From NCBI RefSeq assembly GCF_000711885.1, contig NZ_JONK01000019.1:1-64000 (forward strand): DNA of 64,000 bases, read 5' to 3'. The DNA comes from Chromobacterium haemolyticum DSM 19808 (GTDB taxonomy: Bacteria > Pseudomonadota > Gammaproteobacteria > Burkholderiales > Chromobacteriaceae). The notes beneath the pieces are model-generated. The model was not told the origin of the DNA. It ran no database searches and saw only the letters and a program-made list of their open reading frames with translations. Each line of letters opens with the position of its first letter. Position 1 is the first letter of the stretch. The position numbers were made by a program, and so were the translations under genes. This document shows positions 35,654 through 44,819 of the stretch, piece after piece.

Positions 35654-36280
35654 TCAGCCGGCCTGTCCCATCCGCGCCAGCATCGCCGCCAGCTTGCGGC
35701 GCTGGATGGCGCTGCGCAGCCGATTGGCGCGCACGACGCTGATCAAATCGAGGCGAGCGCGTTCGAAATCGTCGTTGACCACGATGTAGTCGTACTCGGC
35801 GATCTTGTCGATCTCGGCGCGAGCGGAGGCCAGCCGGCGGCGGATCACATCCTCGCTGTCGGTGGCGCGGCCGCGCAGCCGGCGCTCCAGTTCTTCGATA
35901 GACGGCGGCGCGATGAAAATGCCGATCGCCTCGGGAAAGACCTTGCGCACCTGCTCGGCGCCCTGCCAATCGATTTCCAGCAGGATGTCCTGCCCCACGT
36001 CCAGGCGGCTGCGTATCCACGGCGCGCTGGTGCCGTAATAGTTGCCGTAGACTTCCGCGTACTCGAGGAAATCGCCGCGCTCTATCATGGACTTGAACGT
36101 GGCCTGATCGACGAAATGGTAATGCTTGCCGTCCACCTCGCCCTTGCGCGGCGCGCGCGTGCTATAAGAAATGGACAGCTCCACGGATGGCTCCGCCTGG
36201 AGCAAGGCCGTGACCAGCGAGGTTTTCCCCGCGCCGGAAGGAGCGACCACGATAAAGATATTACCGGTTGGCTGGCTCAT
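35654..36280 (-). CDS. gmk: Guanylate kinase
   Basis: It phosphorylates GMP to GDP (208 aa). The P-loop is APSGAGKTSLV (residues about 10-20), GMP binding uses SISYSTRAPRKGEVDGKHY and the lid region DFLEYAEVYGNYYGT. ATG 36280 with MSQPTGNIF is preferred over the frame start at 36352, which adds an unusual extension. It heads the gmk-rpoZ-spoT block. Confidence 0.96.
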   Translation of the reverse strand: MSQPTGNIFIVVAPSGAGKTSLVTALLQAEPSVELSISYSTRAPRKGEVDGKHYHFVDQATFKSMIERGDFLEYAEVYGNYYGTSAPWIRSRLDVGQDILLEIDWQGAEQVRKVFPEAIGIFIAPPSIEELERRLRGRATDSEDVIRRRLASARAEIDKIAEYDYIVVNDDFERARLDLISVVRANRLRSAIQRRKLAAMLARMGQAG

Positions 36281-36445
36281 GAAAAGGCGCTTTCCTGCCA
36301 AATGAGTAATTCTCCAGAATACCATAAGCGGGCTGTTGCTGTTAATCGCCAAGTTATTTTCACATCAAGATTTAGGTAAATCTCTTCAGGCTGAATAAAA
36401 TGGCTCGTTTTTTTCCTACCTATCTCCCTTGGAGCGCGTTTCGCC

Positions 36446-37741
36446 ATGCAATTCCTTGACAGCTTCTTCAAGCTGAAAGAACACGGCACCACGGTGAAGA
36501 CCGAAGTCATCGCCGGCTTTACCACCTTCTTGACCATGGCTTACATCATCCTGGTCAACCCGCTGATCCTGTCGAGCACCGGCATGGACTTGAACGCCGT
36601 CTTCGTGGCCACCTGTCTGGCCGCCGCCCTCGGCACCTCCATCATGGGCCTGGTGGCCAATTACCCAATCGCGCTGGCGCCGGGCATGGGTCTGAACGCC
36701 TACTTCACCTTCAGCGTGGTCAAGGGCATGGGGCTCTCTTGGGAAACCGGGCTGGGCGCGGTGTTCATCTCCGGCATCGTGTTCCTGGCGGTGAGCCTGT
36801 TCCGCGTGCGCGAGGCCATCGTCAACGCCATCCCGCAATCGCTGAAATTCGCCATTTCCGCCGGCGTAGGCATGTTCCTGGCCATCATCGCGCTGAAGAA
36901 CGCCGGCGTGATCGCGCCGCACCCGGAAACCTATCTGACCCTGGGCGACATCCACAAACCCACCACCCTGCTGGCCGTCCTGGGCTTCTTCCTGATCGTG
37001 GCGCTGGAATACCGCAAGGTGCCGGGCTCCATCATCATCGGCATCCTGGTGGTGACGGTGCTGTCCATCGCCATGGGCTTGTCTCCGTTCAAGGGCGTGG
37101 TGGCGCCGGTGCCCAGCATGGCGCCCACCTTCATGAAGATGGATATCGCCGGCGCGCTGCAAGCCGGTCTGATCGGCGTGATCTTCGTGTTCTTCTTCGT
37201 GGATCTGTTCGACACCACCGGCACTTTGGTGGGCGTATCCCATCGCGCCGGCCTGCTCAAGGACGGCAAATTGCCGCGCCTGAAGCGCGCGCTGTTGGCT
37301 GATTCGGTGGCGATCACCGCCGGCGCGGTGATGGGCACTTCGTCCACCACCGCCTATGTGGAATCCGCCGCCGGCACCGCCGTGGGCGGCCGCACCGGCC
37401 TGACCGCCATGGTGGTGGCGCTGCTGTTCCTGGCCTCGCTGTGGCTGTCGCCTTTGGCCGCCACCGTACCCGCCTACGCCACCGCGCCGGCGCTGTGCTA
37501 CGTGGCGGTGCTGATGGCTCGCGGCCTGGCCGAGATCGACTGGAGCAATCTGACCGAATCCGCGCCGGCGGTGATGACCGCGCTGGCGATGCCGTTCACT
37601 TTCTCCATCGCCGACGGCATCGCCTTCGGCTTCATCAGCTATACGGTGATCAAGATCCTGGCCGGTCGTTTCTCCGACCTGAAACTGCCGGTGTTGGTCA
37701 TCGCCGCGCTGTGGATCTTCAAGCTGGCTTTCTTCCACTGA
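36446..37741 (+). CDS. NCS2-family purine permease (AzgA/PbuG branch)
   Basis: An inner-membrane transporter (431 aa, about 12-14 segments) for hypoxanthine, guanine or adenine. Signature parts are GFTTFLTMAYIILVNP at the N-terminus, ALAPGMGLNAYFTFSVVKGM, FFFVDLFDTTGTLVGVS and GTSSTTAYVESAAG. Substrate within the purines cannot be read off. The next gene in the same direction is apt, a purine salvage enzyme, which fits adenine or hypoxanthine uptake. Confidence 0.9.
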   Translation: MQFLDSFFKLKEHGTTVKTEVIAGFTTFLTMAYIILVNPLILSSTGMDLNAVFVATCLAAALGTSIMGLVANYPIALAPGMGLNAYFTFSVVKGMGLSWETGLGAVFISGIVFLAVSLFRVREAIVNAIPQSLKFAISAGVGMFLAIIALKNAGVIAPHPETYLTLGDIHKPTTLLAVLGFFLIVALEYRKVPGSIIIGILVVTVLSIAMGLSPFKGVVAPVPSMAPTFMKMDIAGALQAGLIGVIFVFFFVDLFDTTGTLVGVSHRAGLLKDGKLPRLKRALLADSVAITAGAVMGTSSTTAYVESAAGTAVGGRTGLTAMVVALLFLASLWLSPLAATVPAYATAPALCYVAVLMARGLAEIDWSNLTESAPAVMTALAMPFTFSIADGIAFGFISYTVIKILAGRFSDLKLPVLVIAALWIFKLAFFH

Positions 37742-37767
37742 AACGTCAATAATTGATGCGGACTCCT

Positions 37768-37799
37768 AGCCTGCCGCGCTGCGCGGCGGGCTTTTTCTT
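37768..37799 (+). terminator. Terminator after the purine permease gene
   Basis: GCCTGCCGCGC and GCGCGGCGGGC (one mismatch) followed by TTTTTCTTG. Confidence 0.8.
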
Positions 37800-37844
37800 G
37801 TGGGCCGCGCGGCGATTCTCTTCATTTAGAAGTACAATAAGGCC

Positions 37845-38393
37845 ATGGAAAACCTTAGCAATCTCGACTACTCCAGCTATCTGAAAGGCTGGATCCGCAC
37901 TGTGCCCAACTGGCCGCAACAAGGCGTGATGTTCCGCGACATCACCCCGCTGCTGCAGAACCCCAAAACCTTCCGCATGCTGATCGACATCTATGTGCAC
38001 CGCTACATGATGGAGAAGGTGGACCTGGTGGCCGGCCTGGACGCGCGCGGCTTCATCATCGGCTCGGTGCTGGCTTACGAGTTGAACGTAGGCTTTGTGC
38101 CTATCCGCAAGCGCGGCAAGCTGCCTTTCACCACGGTGGAAGAGGAATACGAGCTGGAATACGGCAACGCCGCGGTGGAAATGCACACCGACGCCTGCAA
38201 GCCGGGCGACCGCGTAATCCTGATCGACGACCTGGTGGCCACCGGCGGCACCATGATGGCCGGCTACAAGCTGCTCAAGCGCATGGGCGCCGACGTGTTG
38301 GAAGCCGCCGCCATCATTGAGTTGCCCGAGCTGGGCGGCGGCAAGCTGGTGCGCGACGGCGGCTTGGAGTTGTTCACCGTCTGCGCTTACTGA
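37845..38393 (+). CDS. apt: Adenine phosphoribosyltransferase
   Basis: It salvages adenine to AMP with PRPP (182 aa). The type I PRTase PRPP loop is [17 protein letters not shown], preceded by [11 protein letters not shown] and [14 protein letters not shown], all typical of Apt. ATAAGG precedes the ATG at 37845. A terminator separates it from the purine permease upstream. Confidence 0.96.
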   Translation: MENLSNLDYSSYLKGWIRTVPNWPQQGVMFRDITPLLQNPKTFRMLIDIYVHRYMMEKVDLVAGLDARGFIIGSVLAYELNVGFVPIRKRGKLPFTTVEEEYELEYGNAAVEMHTDACKPGDRVILIDDLVATGGTMMAGYKLLKRMGADVLEAAAIIELPELGGGKLVRDGGLELFTVCAY

Positions 38394-38415
38394 GCCGGGT
38401 TCGCCCGTCATGCGA

Positions 38416-38439
38416 ACGGAGCCCTTGGGCTCCGTTTTT
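38416..38439 (+). terminator. Terminator after apt
   Basis: ACGGAGCCC and GGGCTCCGT with a short loop, followed by TTTTTGTTT. Confidence 0.85.
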
Positions 38440-38454
38440 GTTTGGCCGCGACCT

Positions 38455-38596
38455 AGACCTGTTTACGATCGAATACCCGTCGTGAAACGTGGCTCGGTGA
38501 GCGCACCTTCAAAATACTCATGTACCGTGTGTACACTCCGCTTTTGAGCCGTTTTCGCCTTGCCTCGCCCTTGCTCGCGAGATCGTAAATAGGTCC
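38455..38596 (-). mobile_element. MITE-like element with IS5-type terminal repeats
   Basis: A 142-bp non-coding element bounded by GACCTGTTTACGATC (38456-38470) and GATCGTAAATAGGTC (38581-38595), an inverted repeat with 14 of 15 matches. These ends match the end of the IS5-family remnant at 322-338. The core, with GGAGTGTACACACGGTACAT on the minus strand, matches the repeat at 391-535. It ends one base before the stop codon of the gene at 38597. Confidence 0.75.
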
Positions 38597-39364
38597 TTAA
38601 TCCGCCTCCACCGACACCTTCAAGGCCTGGCCGCGCGCACTCAGCTTCAGCGGCGCGCCGGCGGTGCTGGGCAACTTGCTATCCACCGAGGCCGCCGCGC
38701 CGCGCACTTCGTACTGCAGCGTTGCGGACTTCGGCAGCGTCAGCGCCAACTTGCCGGTGGTGGCGTCCAACGACAAGGAACCGCTGGGCTTGGCGTCGGT
38801 CAGCCTCACTTTCGCCTTCACCGCCTGGCCATCTAAGGCCATGTCGCGGCTGCTGCCCTCGAAAGCCAGCGTCAACGCCTGCCCCTTGAACGCCAGCTTG
38901 TCGTAAGCGCCCTTGGCCTGCGCCCTGATCGCGTCGGCGGACATGGAGAGGCTGGCAGCCTTGCCCTCCAGAGTCAGATCCACCGCTTTGCTGTCCACCC
39001 GGATCGCAGAATAAGCGCCGCGGATCGAACCCTTGACCGCGGCCAGCCCCAACTCCACCTGCTTGCCCGGTTTCAGATTGCCCGCGATCTCCAGCCCGCA
39101 GCCGGCGTCCAGCAGTTTGTTGTTGAGCTTGACCGTGATCGTGACCACGCCGCCTTCGCGCCGCACTTGGGCACTGCACTGCTTCGCGTCCCAATTGCTT
39201 TTGTTCAGATCAAGCTGATACGGCCGTTTGTCGTCCACACTCAGTTTGAGCACGGCGGCGTCTCCCTTGATCACCAGCTTTTCAATCGGCGCTTCCGCCG
39301 CGTGAACCGCCCCGCCACACGCCATGCCCGTCAACATCAGCAACCGCATTGCCTCACGCATCAT
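38597..39364 (-). CDS. Exported adhesin-domain-like protein (DUF4097/DUF2807 type)
   Basis: A 255-aa secreted protein. ATG 39364 (MMREAMRLLML) follows AAAGGGGA and gives a signal peptide with cleavage after VHAA. The remainder is a beta-helix-like run of repeated strands (IRVDSKAVDLTLEGKAASLS, AYDKLAFKGQALTLAFEGSS), as in putative auto-transporter adhesin head domains. It is the last gene of the PadR-HAAS block and shares fold type with the C-terminal part of the gene at 39749. Its function is unknown. Confidence 0.7.
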   Translation of the reverse strand: MMREAMRLLMLTGMACGGAVHAAEAPIEKLVIKGDAAVLKLSVDDKRPYQLDLNKSNWDAKQCSAQVRREGGVVTITVKLNNKLLDAGCGLEIAGNLKPGKQVELGLAAVKGSIRGAYSAIRVDSKAVDLTLEGKAASLSMSADAIRAQAKGAYDKLAFKGQALTLAFEGSSRDMALDGQAVKAKVRLTDAKPSGSLSLDATTGKLALTLPKSATLQYEVRGAAASVDSKLPSTAGAPLKLSARGQALKVSVEAD

Positions 39365-39420
39365 CACGTTCCCCTTTCTCAAGTTGAAACCGCCGCCGCG
39401 GCCGGCGGCGCTTGTTTTCG

Positions 39421-39714
39421 TCACTGCATGAACAGCCAGTACATCGCGATAACGCCGCAAGCCGCCGCCATCCCGCCCACCGCATGGCGGGCTAGCCGCG
39501 CCCACTGAGCGCTCGCCCCCCCTTGGCGCGCAAAGGCCGAAACGGTGCGCCTCCGGGAGTCCGCCAGCGCGGCGATCAGGCGGCTCTCATTGCGCTGGTC
39601 TGCCACCGCGTCGCGAATGTATTCGCGATAGTCGCTCAGAATCTTGCGCAGCTCGGATTCGGGCAAGCGCTCCATGGTCAGTTGCAATTGTTGAATGCAT
39701 GCATCGTGTTTCAT
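39421..39714 (-). CDS. Small membrane protein with HAAS-like N-terminus
   Basis: A 97-aa protein with an N-terminal helix pair reminiscent of the HAAS/DUF1700 signal domain (MERLPESELRKILSDYREYI) and one C-terminal membrane helix (AVGGMAAACGVIAMYWLFM). It lies between the larger HAAS protein and the exported protein gene, all in one direction with short gaps, so it is likely part of the same PadR-controlled operon. Confidence 0.65.
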   Translation of the reverse strand: MKHDACIQQLQLTMERLPESELRKILSDYREYIRDAVADQRNESRLIAALADSRRRTVSAFARQGGASAQWARLARHAVGGMAAACGVIAMYWLFMQ

Positions 39715-39748
39715 GTTTCTCTCCCAAATCCAGTCAAAACAACACTCG

Positions 39749-40837
39749 TCACACCGCTTTGCCGCTCGGACTTCTGCCCGCCACCAAGTCGATCTGGTAG
39801 CGGACGTAGCGCACCAGCCCGAGCCAAGTCAGCCGCGTCAGCCATACGCAAAACACCAGCCCCAATCCCCCAACCAGCAACAACACGAATCCGCTGACCG
39901 CCGCCGAACTCTGCAGCGACAAGCCCGGAATGCCATCGATCTCGATATGATCTTTGCCGTCTTTCAGCGACAACCGGTTATCCTTGATCACCAGCGAGCT
40001 CTCTCCGTCGCTCAACACCAGATCGGCGGCTTGTCCGGCTTCGCCGGCGGCGGCGGAAGCTTCCTCCGAGATCATCCGCCAGCGCAGCGAGCGGCCATCC
40101 CCGTCCTGGGCCAGCACCATGCTCTCTCCGCCGTCAGATGTCAGCGTCAGCGCGCGCAGTTGCCCGCGCTCCAAGCTGACGGAGCGTTCGCCCTCTCGCT
40201 TGATCGACTGCCTGGCCGCCGGATTGCTGGCATCCACTTTCATCTCCCCGCCGTCGTAGCTCACTCGCACCGGATCGCCGGTTCGCAATTGCAGGCTGGC
40301 GGTTTCGTCTTCTTCCAGCGTCAGCAACAGCCTCCCCTGTTTCAGGGTCACGCCATGCACCGGCTTCCCTTCGGCTTGAACTTTGAACTCGATCTTGCCG
40401 TTCTCCGGCGAAAGGCTCGGCTCCAGTTCCGGCCAGCCGAACAGGCTATTGCCCCCCCAAGCCGCCACCAGCGCCACACCGGCTATCAACAGGCTGCCGG
40501 ACACCATGTAGCCTATGGACAGGCATAGCAGGTAGAGCATGAACGGCAGCGCCAGGAAGAAATTCAGCACGCCCAGGCCGGCAACCGAGGCCACCACCCT
40601 CATCAAATTGCCGAAGGAACGATGGTTCTCCCATTGGCGGTAATGCGCCTGCGCTTTTAGCTCCTTGGCCAGCTTCTGCGGGCTGCCCAAAGCGGCAACC
40701 ACGTCATCCTCGGCGCGGCCGGCTTCTTGCGCGTCGCTGAAATACTCTTGGTAGTCGGCGACGATTTCACGGATCTCCTCCGCCGGCATGCCGGCCAGAG
40801 CCTGTTCCAACTGCTCCAAAAACACTTTGCGATTCAT
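39749..40837 (-). CDS. HAAS (DUF1700) membrane protein with DUF4097-like exported domain
   Basis: A 362-aa inner-membrane protein. Residues 1-65 are a HAAS signalling domain (LEQLEQALAGMPAEEIREIV, DYQEYFSDAQEAGRAEDDVV, GSPQKLAKELKAQ). Two or three membrane helices follow (about 80-135), then a beta-rich domain and a last membrane helix near the C-terminus (VSGFVLLLVGGLGLVFCVWL). ATG 40837 overlaps the stop of padR by 4 bp (ATGA), which shows coupling. HAAS proteins with PadR partners are linked to envelope stress sensing; the signal here is unknown. Confidence 0.8.
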   Translation of the reverse strand: MNRKVFLEQLEQALAGMPAEEIREIVADYQEYFSDAQEAGRAEDDVVAALGSPQKLAKELKAQAHYRQWENHRSFGNLMRVVASVAGLGVLNFFLALPFMLYLLCLSIGYMVSGSLLIAGVALVAAWGGNSLFGWPELEPSLSPENGKIEFKVQAEGKPVHGVTLKQGRLLLTLEEDETASLQLRTGDPVRVSYDGGEMKVDASNPAARQSIKREGERSVSLERGQLRALTLTSDGGESMVLAQDGDGRSLRWRMISEEASAAAGEAGQAADLVLSDGESSLVIKDNRLSLKDGKDHIEIDGIPGLSLQSSAAVSGFVLLLVGGLGLVFCVWLTRLTWLGLVRYVRYQIDLVAGRSPSGKAV

Positions 40838-41178
40838 GCTTGTCGTTCTCCTGGCTGGCCGGCCGCCGGCAGGCGACTCAGCACGCTGTCCACTTCGCTG
40901 ACGAACTCCTGCCACTCGCGTCGCATCAGCTCCAGTTCCCGCTTTCCCGCCTCGGTCAGCGCGTAATACTTGCGCGACGGTCCAGACGCGGATTCCACCA
41001 GATAGGTGCTGACCCAGGACTCGTTCTGTAGCCGGCGCATCAGCGGGTAGATCGTCCCTTCGCTGATTTCCATCGTGCGCGACAAGGTGCTGACCAATTC
41101 GTAGGCATAGCTATCGGACTGAGCCAATACCGCCAATACGCACATGTCCAGGGTCCCCTTCTTCAACTGGGTTTTCAT
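40834..41178 (-). CDS. PadR-family transcriptional regulator
   Basis: A 114-aa winged-helix regulator (LKKGTLDMCVLAVLAQSDSY, EGTIYPLMRRLQNESWVST, KYYALTEAGKRELELM). ATG 41178 is chosen over the frame start at 41217, as MKTQLKKGTLDM is the family's usual beginning. It leads the HAAS operon and probably represses it through the two inverted repeats directly upstream. Confidence 0.9.
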   Translation of the reverse strand: MKTQLKKGTLDMCVLAVLAQSDSYAYELVSTLSRTMEISEGTIYPLMRRLQNESWVSTYLVESASGPSRKYYALTEAGKRELELMRREWQEFVSEVDSVLSRLPAAGQPGERQA

Positions 41179-41496
41179 CTTGCCTTCCTTGAAACCGCCC
41201 GGTCCCACCCGCCCCACTACCTTGCATTACAAGATAGCTAATTGGACCAAGGCATCAATCTGCTTGTGGTTGCACTATACAAACCACTACCTTGTACCGC
41301 AAGGTATCTTTCATTACACAATGACAAATAGTTCTTGCTGCGGCTTTCTCGCAACACGTCATATAGTCATCACTGACATCATATTGCATTGCAAAATACA
41401 TCTTGCCATCCATAATTCAACAACAATAATGACATTGAACTAACCGTGTACCAGCCCGGTATCCACCAACCGGCCACTCTCTCAATGGGGATTTCG
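41179..41496. promoter_or_regulatory. Divergent control region with two PadR operators
   Basis: The AT-rich 318-bp gap holds TACCTTG-TACCG-CAAGGTA (41288-41306), a perfect inverted repeat, and TACCTTG-CATTA-CAAGATA (41218-41236) with one mismatch, 70 bp apart. The second lies 40 bp upstream of padR. A PadR dimer could bind both and also affect the divergent patatin-like gene. Confidence 0.65.
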
Positions 41497-42534
41497 ATGG
41501 CAAAAGCAAGCAGGCCCAGCATTGCGCTGGTCTTGGGCGGCGGCGCGCCCAACGCAACTTTGATGGCCGGCGCGCTGGTCGCGCTGATGGAGGCCGGCGT
41601 CGAATTCGACATCATCTCCACCTCCGGCGCCGGCGCTATTGTCGGCCTCTTGTACGCGGCGCCGCGCAAGGGCTCGCCGCTGGACAATTTACGCCGGCTG
41701 GCCGATCTAGGCGTATCCGATCCGATTTACCGGCTGCTGCCGATCAACTACAAGGTGTTCAACAAACCCGGCCCGGCCGCCGACATGTGGCGTAGCTGGC
41801 AAAGCCAAAATCCGCTGCTGCAATCCATTCAGCAGCAAGCCGACCAAGGCCCCTGGCAACGCCTGCTGGCCGATTGGACATCGCTGCTGCTGGCCACGCT
41901 CTGCCCCAGCGATCTGGGCCCCAACAGCCAAGGCCTGTGCGCGCACGTGCCCTTCATCGAAGAAATCGTGGATTTCGACCGCCTCAAGACCATTGCGCCG
42001 CAGTTTTACCTGAACGCGTACAACATCACCCGCGGCGAGATGCGCTGCTGGGACAAGAGCGAGATCGGCCACGAGCATTTCCTGGCCGCGCTGTCCTTTC
42101 CCTTCATCTACCCGCCTTATCCCCTGGCCGACGGCGACTACATCGAAGGCGCGGCCATAGACACGCTGAACTTCAAGCAGTTGTTCCGCGATCACCCGCA
42201 CATCGACTACACCCTGGTGTTCGACGTGCTGGGCAGCGACAGACTATTGCACCCGCCACGCGGCTTATACGACGCCTGGGTGCAATCCATCATCACCCCG
42301 CTGACCGAAATCGCGCGCGACGACCTGAAGCTGTTCGAGGCACTGCACAATAAGGACGACCAAGGCCGGCCGCGCACCGAGGTGCTGAAGATCCAGTTCG
42401 ACAAGCTGATCGACCCGAAACGCCGCGCGGAGGAGTTGGACTGGTCGCACTCCAATCTGTCTCAACTCTATGAGATCGGCTATCAAGCCGGGCAGGACCT
42501 GCTCCGCCAACACCGCGCCAAGCTGCTGGGCTAG
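41497..42534 (+). CDS. Patatin-like protein, apparently lacking the catalytic serine
   Basis: A 345-aa protein with the patatin fold beginnings: LVLGGGAPNATLMAGALVAL (oxyanion-loop region) and FDIISTSGAGAIVGLLYAA (nucleophile elbow). In active patatins the elbow reads G-T-S-x-G; aligning on AGAIVG puts Gly at the Ser position. The catalytic Asp region DG(G/A) reads YIEGAAIDTLNF with Glu. The length and C-terminal part resemble bacterial patatin-like phospholipases. I infer a diverged, perhaps non-hydrolytic member. ATG 41497 has GGGGA upstream. Confidence 0.7.
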   Translation: MAKASRPSIALVLGGGAPNATLMAGALVALMEAGVEFDIISTSGAGAIVGLLYAAPRKGSPLDNLRRLADLGVSDPIYRLLPINYKVFNKPGPAADMWRSWQSQNPLLQSIQQQADQGPWQRLLADWTSLLLATLCPSDLGPNSQGLCAHVPFIEEIVDFDRLKTIAPQFYLNAYNITRGEMRCWDKSEIGHEHFLAALSFPFIYPPYPLADGDYIEGAAIDTLNFKQLFRDHPHIDYTLVFDVLGSDRLLHPPRGLYDAWVQSIITPLTEIARDDLKLFEALHNKDDQGRPRTEVLKIQFDKLIDPKRRAEELDWSHSNLSQLYEIGYQAGQDLLRQHRAKLLG

Positions 42535-42548
42535 AGCCAGGCGAGGCA

Positions 42549-42579
42549 ATAAAAAAGGGCTGCCTGACGGCAGCCCTTG
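42549..42579 (-). terminator. Terminator of the arc operon
   Basis: On the minus strand AAGGGCTGCC, loop, GGCAGCCCTT and a run of T (TTTTTTATT) lie behind arcC. Confidence 0.9.
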
Positions 42580-42603
42580 ACGCTTGGTTAAGCGCAGACG
42601 GCA

Positions 42604-43548
42604 TCAATACCAGCTGATGCCGGCCTTCTCGGTGGAAATCACGGTGCCGGCCTCGCCCTTGACGATTTTCTCGATGTCTTCCAGCGCGCCGATCACCGCT
42701 TTCTTGCCGGTCAGGCGGGCGAATTCGCAAGCAGCCTCCACTTTCGGGCCCATCGATCCGGCGGCGAAGCCCAGCTTGTCCATTTCGTCCGGATGCGCCT
42801 GCTTGATCGCTTTGGCTTCCGGCGTGCCCCAACCGACAAACACGCTCTTCACGTCGGTGGCGATCACGAAGTAGTCAGCGTCGATTTCGCGCGCCAGCAA
42901 GGCAGAGGCCAGATCCTTATCGATCACCGCTTCCACGCCCACCAGCTTGTCGCCCTCGTACATGGTGGGAATGCCGCCGCCGCCGGCCGCAATCACCACC
43001 ACGCCTTTTTCGATCAGCCATTTGATCGGGCGCATTTCGAAGATGCGCTTCGGTTTCGGGCTGGGCACCACGCGGCGGAAATATTCGCCGTCGGCCTTCA
43101 CCGTCCAGCCTTTTTCCGCCGCCAGCTTGTCGGCTTCTTCCTTGCTGTAGACCGGGCCGACAAACTTGGTCGGGTTCTTGAACGCCGGGTCGTTGGCGTC
43201 CACTTCGGTCTGGGTCAGGATGGTGGCGATGGGCACTTCGAACGGCAACACATTGCCGAGTTCCTGCTCAACCATGTAGCCGATCATGCCTTCGGTCTGC
43301 GCGCCCAGCACATCCAGCGGATAGGGCGTCACTTTTTCGTCCACATGGCGGGCATAAGCATCGTTCTGCAGGCCCAGCAGGCCCACTTGCGGCCCGTTGC
43401 CGTGGCACATCACCAGGTTGTGACCCAGCCGGGTCACGCTGGCCAGTTGTTCCGCGGCCACTTTAACGTTGGCGCGTTGGTTGTCGGCGGTCATGGCCTC
43501 GCCGCGACGTTGCAGGGCATTGCCGCCCAGAGCTACGACGACTCGCAT
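42604..43548 (-). CDS. arcC: Carbamate kinase
   Basis: The last enzyme of the arginine deiminase pathway turns carbamoyl phosphate and ADP into ATP, ammonia and CO2 (314 aa). The amino acid kinase motifs are [14 protein letters not shown] at the start, [18 protein letters not shown] and [10 protein letters not shown]. It is the last gene of arcDABC. Confidence 0.97.
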   Translation of the reverse strand: MRVVVALGGNALQRRGEAMTADNQRANVKVAAEQLASVTRLGHNLVMCHGNGPQVGLLGLQNDAYARHVDEKVTPYPLDVLGAQTEGMIGYMVEQELGNVLPFEVPIATILTQTEVDANDPAFKNPTKFVGPVYSKEEADKLAAEKGWTVKADGEYFRRVVPSPKPKRIFEMRPIKWLIEKGVVVIAAGGGGIPTMYEGDKLVGVEAVIDKDLASALLAREIDADYFVIATDVKSVFVGWGTPEAKAIKQAHPDEMDKLGFAAGSMGPKVEAACEFARLTGKKAVIGALEDIEKIVKGEAGTVISTEKAGISWY

Positions 43549-43675
43549 ATTCAGTTCCTTTTTACTCCCGCGCCCACCGTCTGATACAGCGTGCGCGCTT
43601 GAAAACGAAACCGGCCAAGGTTCCCGGTCAGGGGAGCCTTGGCCGGCGGATCATCTGGATGATGCTAAGCGGCTA

Positions 43676-44686
43676 TCAGTCGCCCAGCGTGGCCACCAGG
43701 ATGGCCTTGATGGTGTGCATGCGGTTCTCGGCCTGCTCGAAAGCGATGCAAGCTTCGGACTCGAACACGTCTTCGGTCACTTCGATGCCGTTGGCCAGGT
43801 CCGGGTATTGCGCGGCGATTTCCTTGCCCACCTTGGTTTCGCTGTTGTGGTAGGCCGGCAGGCAGTGCATGAACTTCACCTGCGGATTTTCGGCGGCTGC
43901 CATCAGCGCGGCATTCACTTGGTAAGGCTTCAGCAGCTTGATGCGTTCGGCCCAGACTTCGGCCGGCTCGCCCATGGACACCCATACGTCGGTGTGGACG
44001 AAGTCGGTGCCCTTGACCGCGGCTTTGGCATCTTCGGTCAAAGTGATGCGCGCGCCGGTCTTGACGGCGATTTCGCGGCACTGAGCCACCAGCTCGTCGG
44101 TCGGCCACAGGTGCTTGGGCGCGCCGATGCGCACGTCCATGCCCAGCTTGGCGCCGATCACCAGCAGGGAGTTGCCCATATTGTTGCGGGCGTCGCCCAG
44201 GTAGGTGTAGCTGATCTGGGAGATGGGCTTGTCGCTGTTTTCCCACATGGTCAGCACGTCGGCCAGCATCTGGGTCGGGTGCCATTCATCGGTCAGGCCG
44301 TTGTATACCGGCACGCCGGCGAACTTGGCCAGCTCGGTTTCCACCATGTGCTGGTCGAAGCCGCGGTATTCGATCGCGTCGTACATGCGGCCCAACACGC
44401 GGGCGGTGTCCTTCATCGATTCCTTGATGCCGATTTGCGAACCGGACGGCCCAAGGTAAGTCACGTTGGCACCCTGGTCGTAGCAGGCCACTTCGAAAGC
44501 GCAGCGGGTGCGGGTCGAGGTTTTTTCAAAGATCAGGGCGATGTTCTTGCCCTTCAGGTGCTGCTGTTCGGTGCCGGTGTACTTGGCGCGCTTCAGGTCG
44601 CGGGCCAGGTCGAGCATGTAGCGGATTTCGCGCGGGGTGAAGTCCAGCATGCGGAGGAAGTTACGGTTGCGCAGATTGAAAGCCAT
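43676..44686 (-). CDS. arcB: Catabolic ornithine carbamoyltransferase
   Basis: It converts citrulline and phosphate to ornithine and carbamoyl phosphate (336 aa). [14 protein letters not shown] is the carbamoyl-phosphate loop, [12 protein letters not shown] and [10 protein letters not shown] are substrate motifs. ATG 44686 is preceded by CAGGAGC; the longer frame to 44809 is rejected. Place within arcDABC makes it the catabolic enzyme. Confidence 0.96.
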   Translation of the reverse strand: MAFNLRNRNFLRMLDFTPREIRYMLDLARDLKRAKYTGTEQQHLKGKNIALIFEKTSTRTRCAFEVACYDQGANVTYLGPSGSQIGIKESMKDTARVLGRMYDAIEYRGFDQHMVETELAKFAGVPVYNGLTDEWHPTQMLADVLTMWENSDKPISQISYTYLGDARNNMGNSLLVIGAKLGMDVRIGAPKHLWPTDELVAQCREIAVKTGARITLTEDAKAAVKGTDFVHTDVWVSMGEPAEVWAERIKLLKPYQVNAALMAAAENPQVKFMHCLPAYHNSETKVGKEIAAQYPDLANGIEVTEDVFESEACIAFEQAENRMHTIKAILVATLGD

Positions 44687-44819
44687 GATATTGCTCCTGA
44701 TTAGAGTCTGGGCAAGCCGGCCGTCGTTTCCGGGGAAACCGGCGGTCAACCTGTCTTTTTGCACATGAATCTTGGATTTTCCTCCCGGCCGCGCCCGCGG
44801 CCGGGACACTACAGCTGAA

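Noticed and set aside
36352-36445. Purine riboswitch before the purine permease gene
   Set aside because: The 94-bp gap is too short and lacks the conserved junction bases; only an ordinary promoter region is visible.
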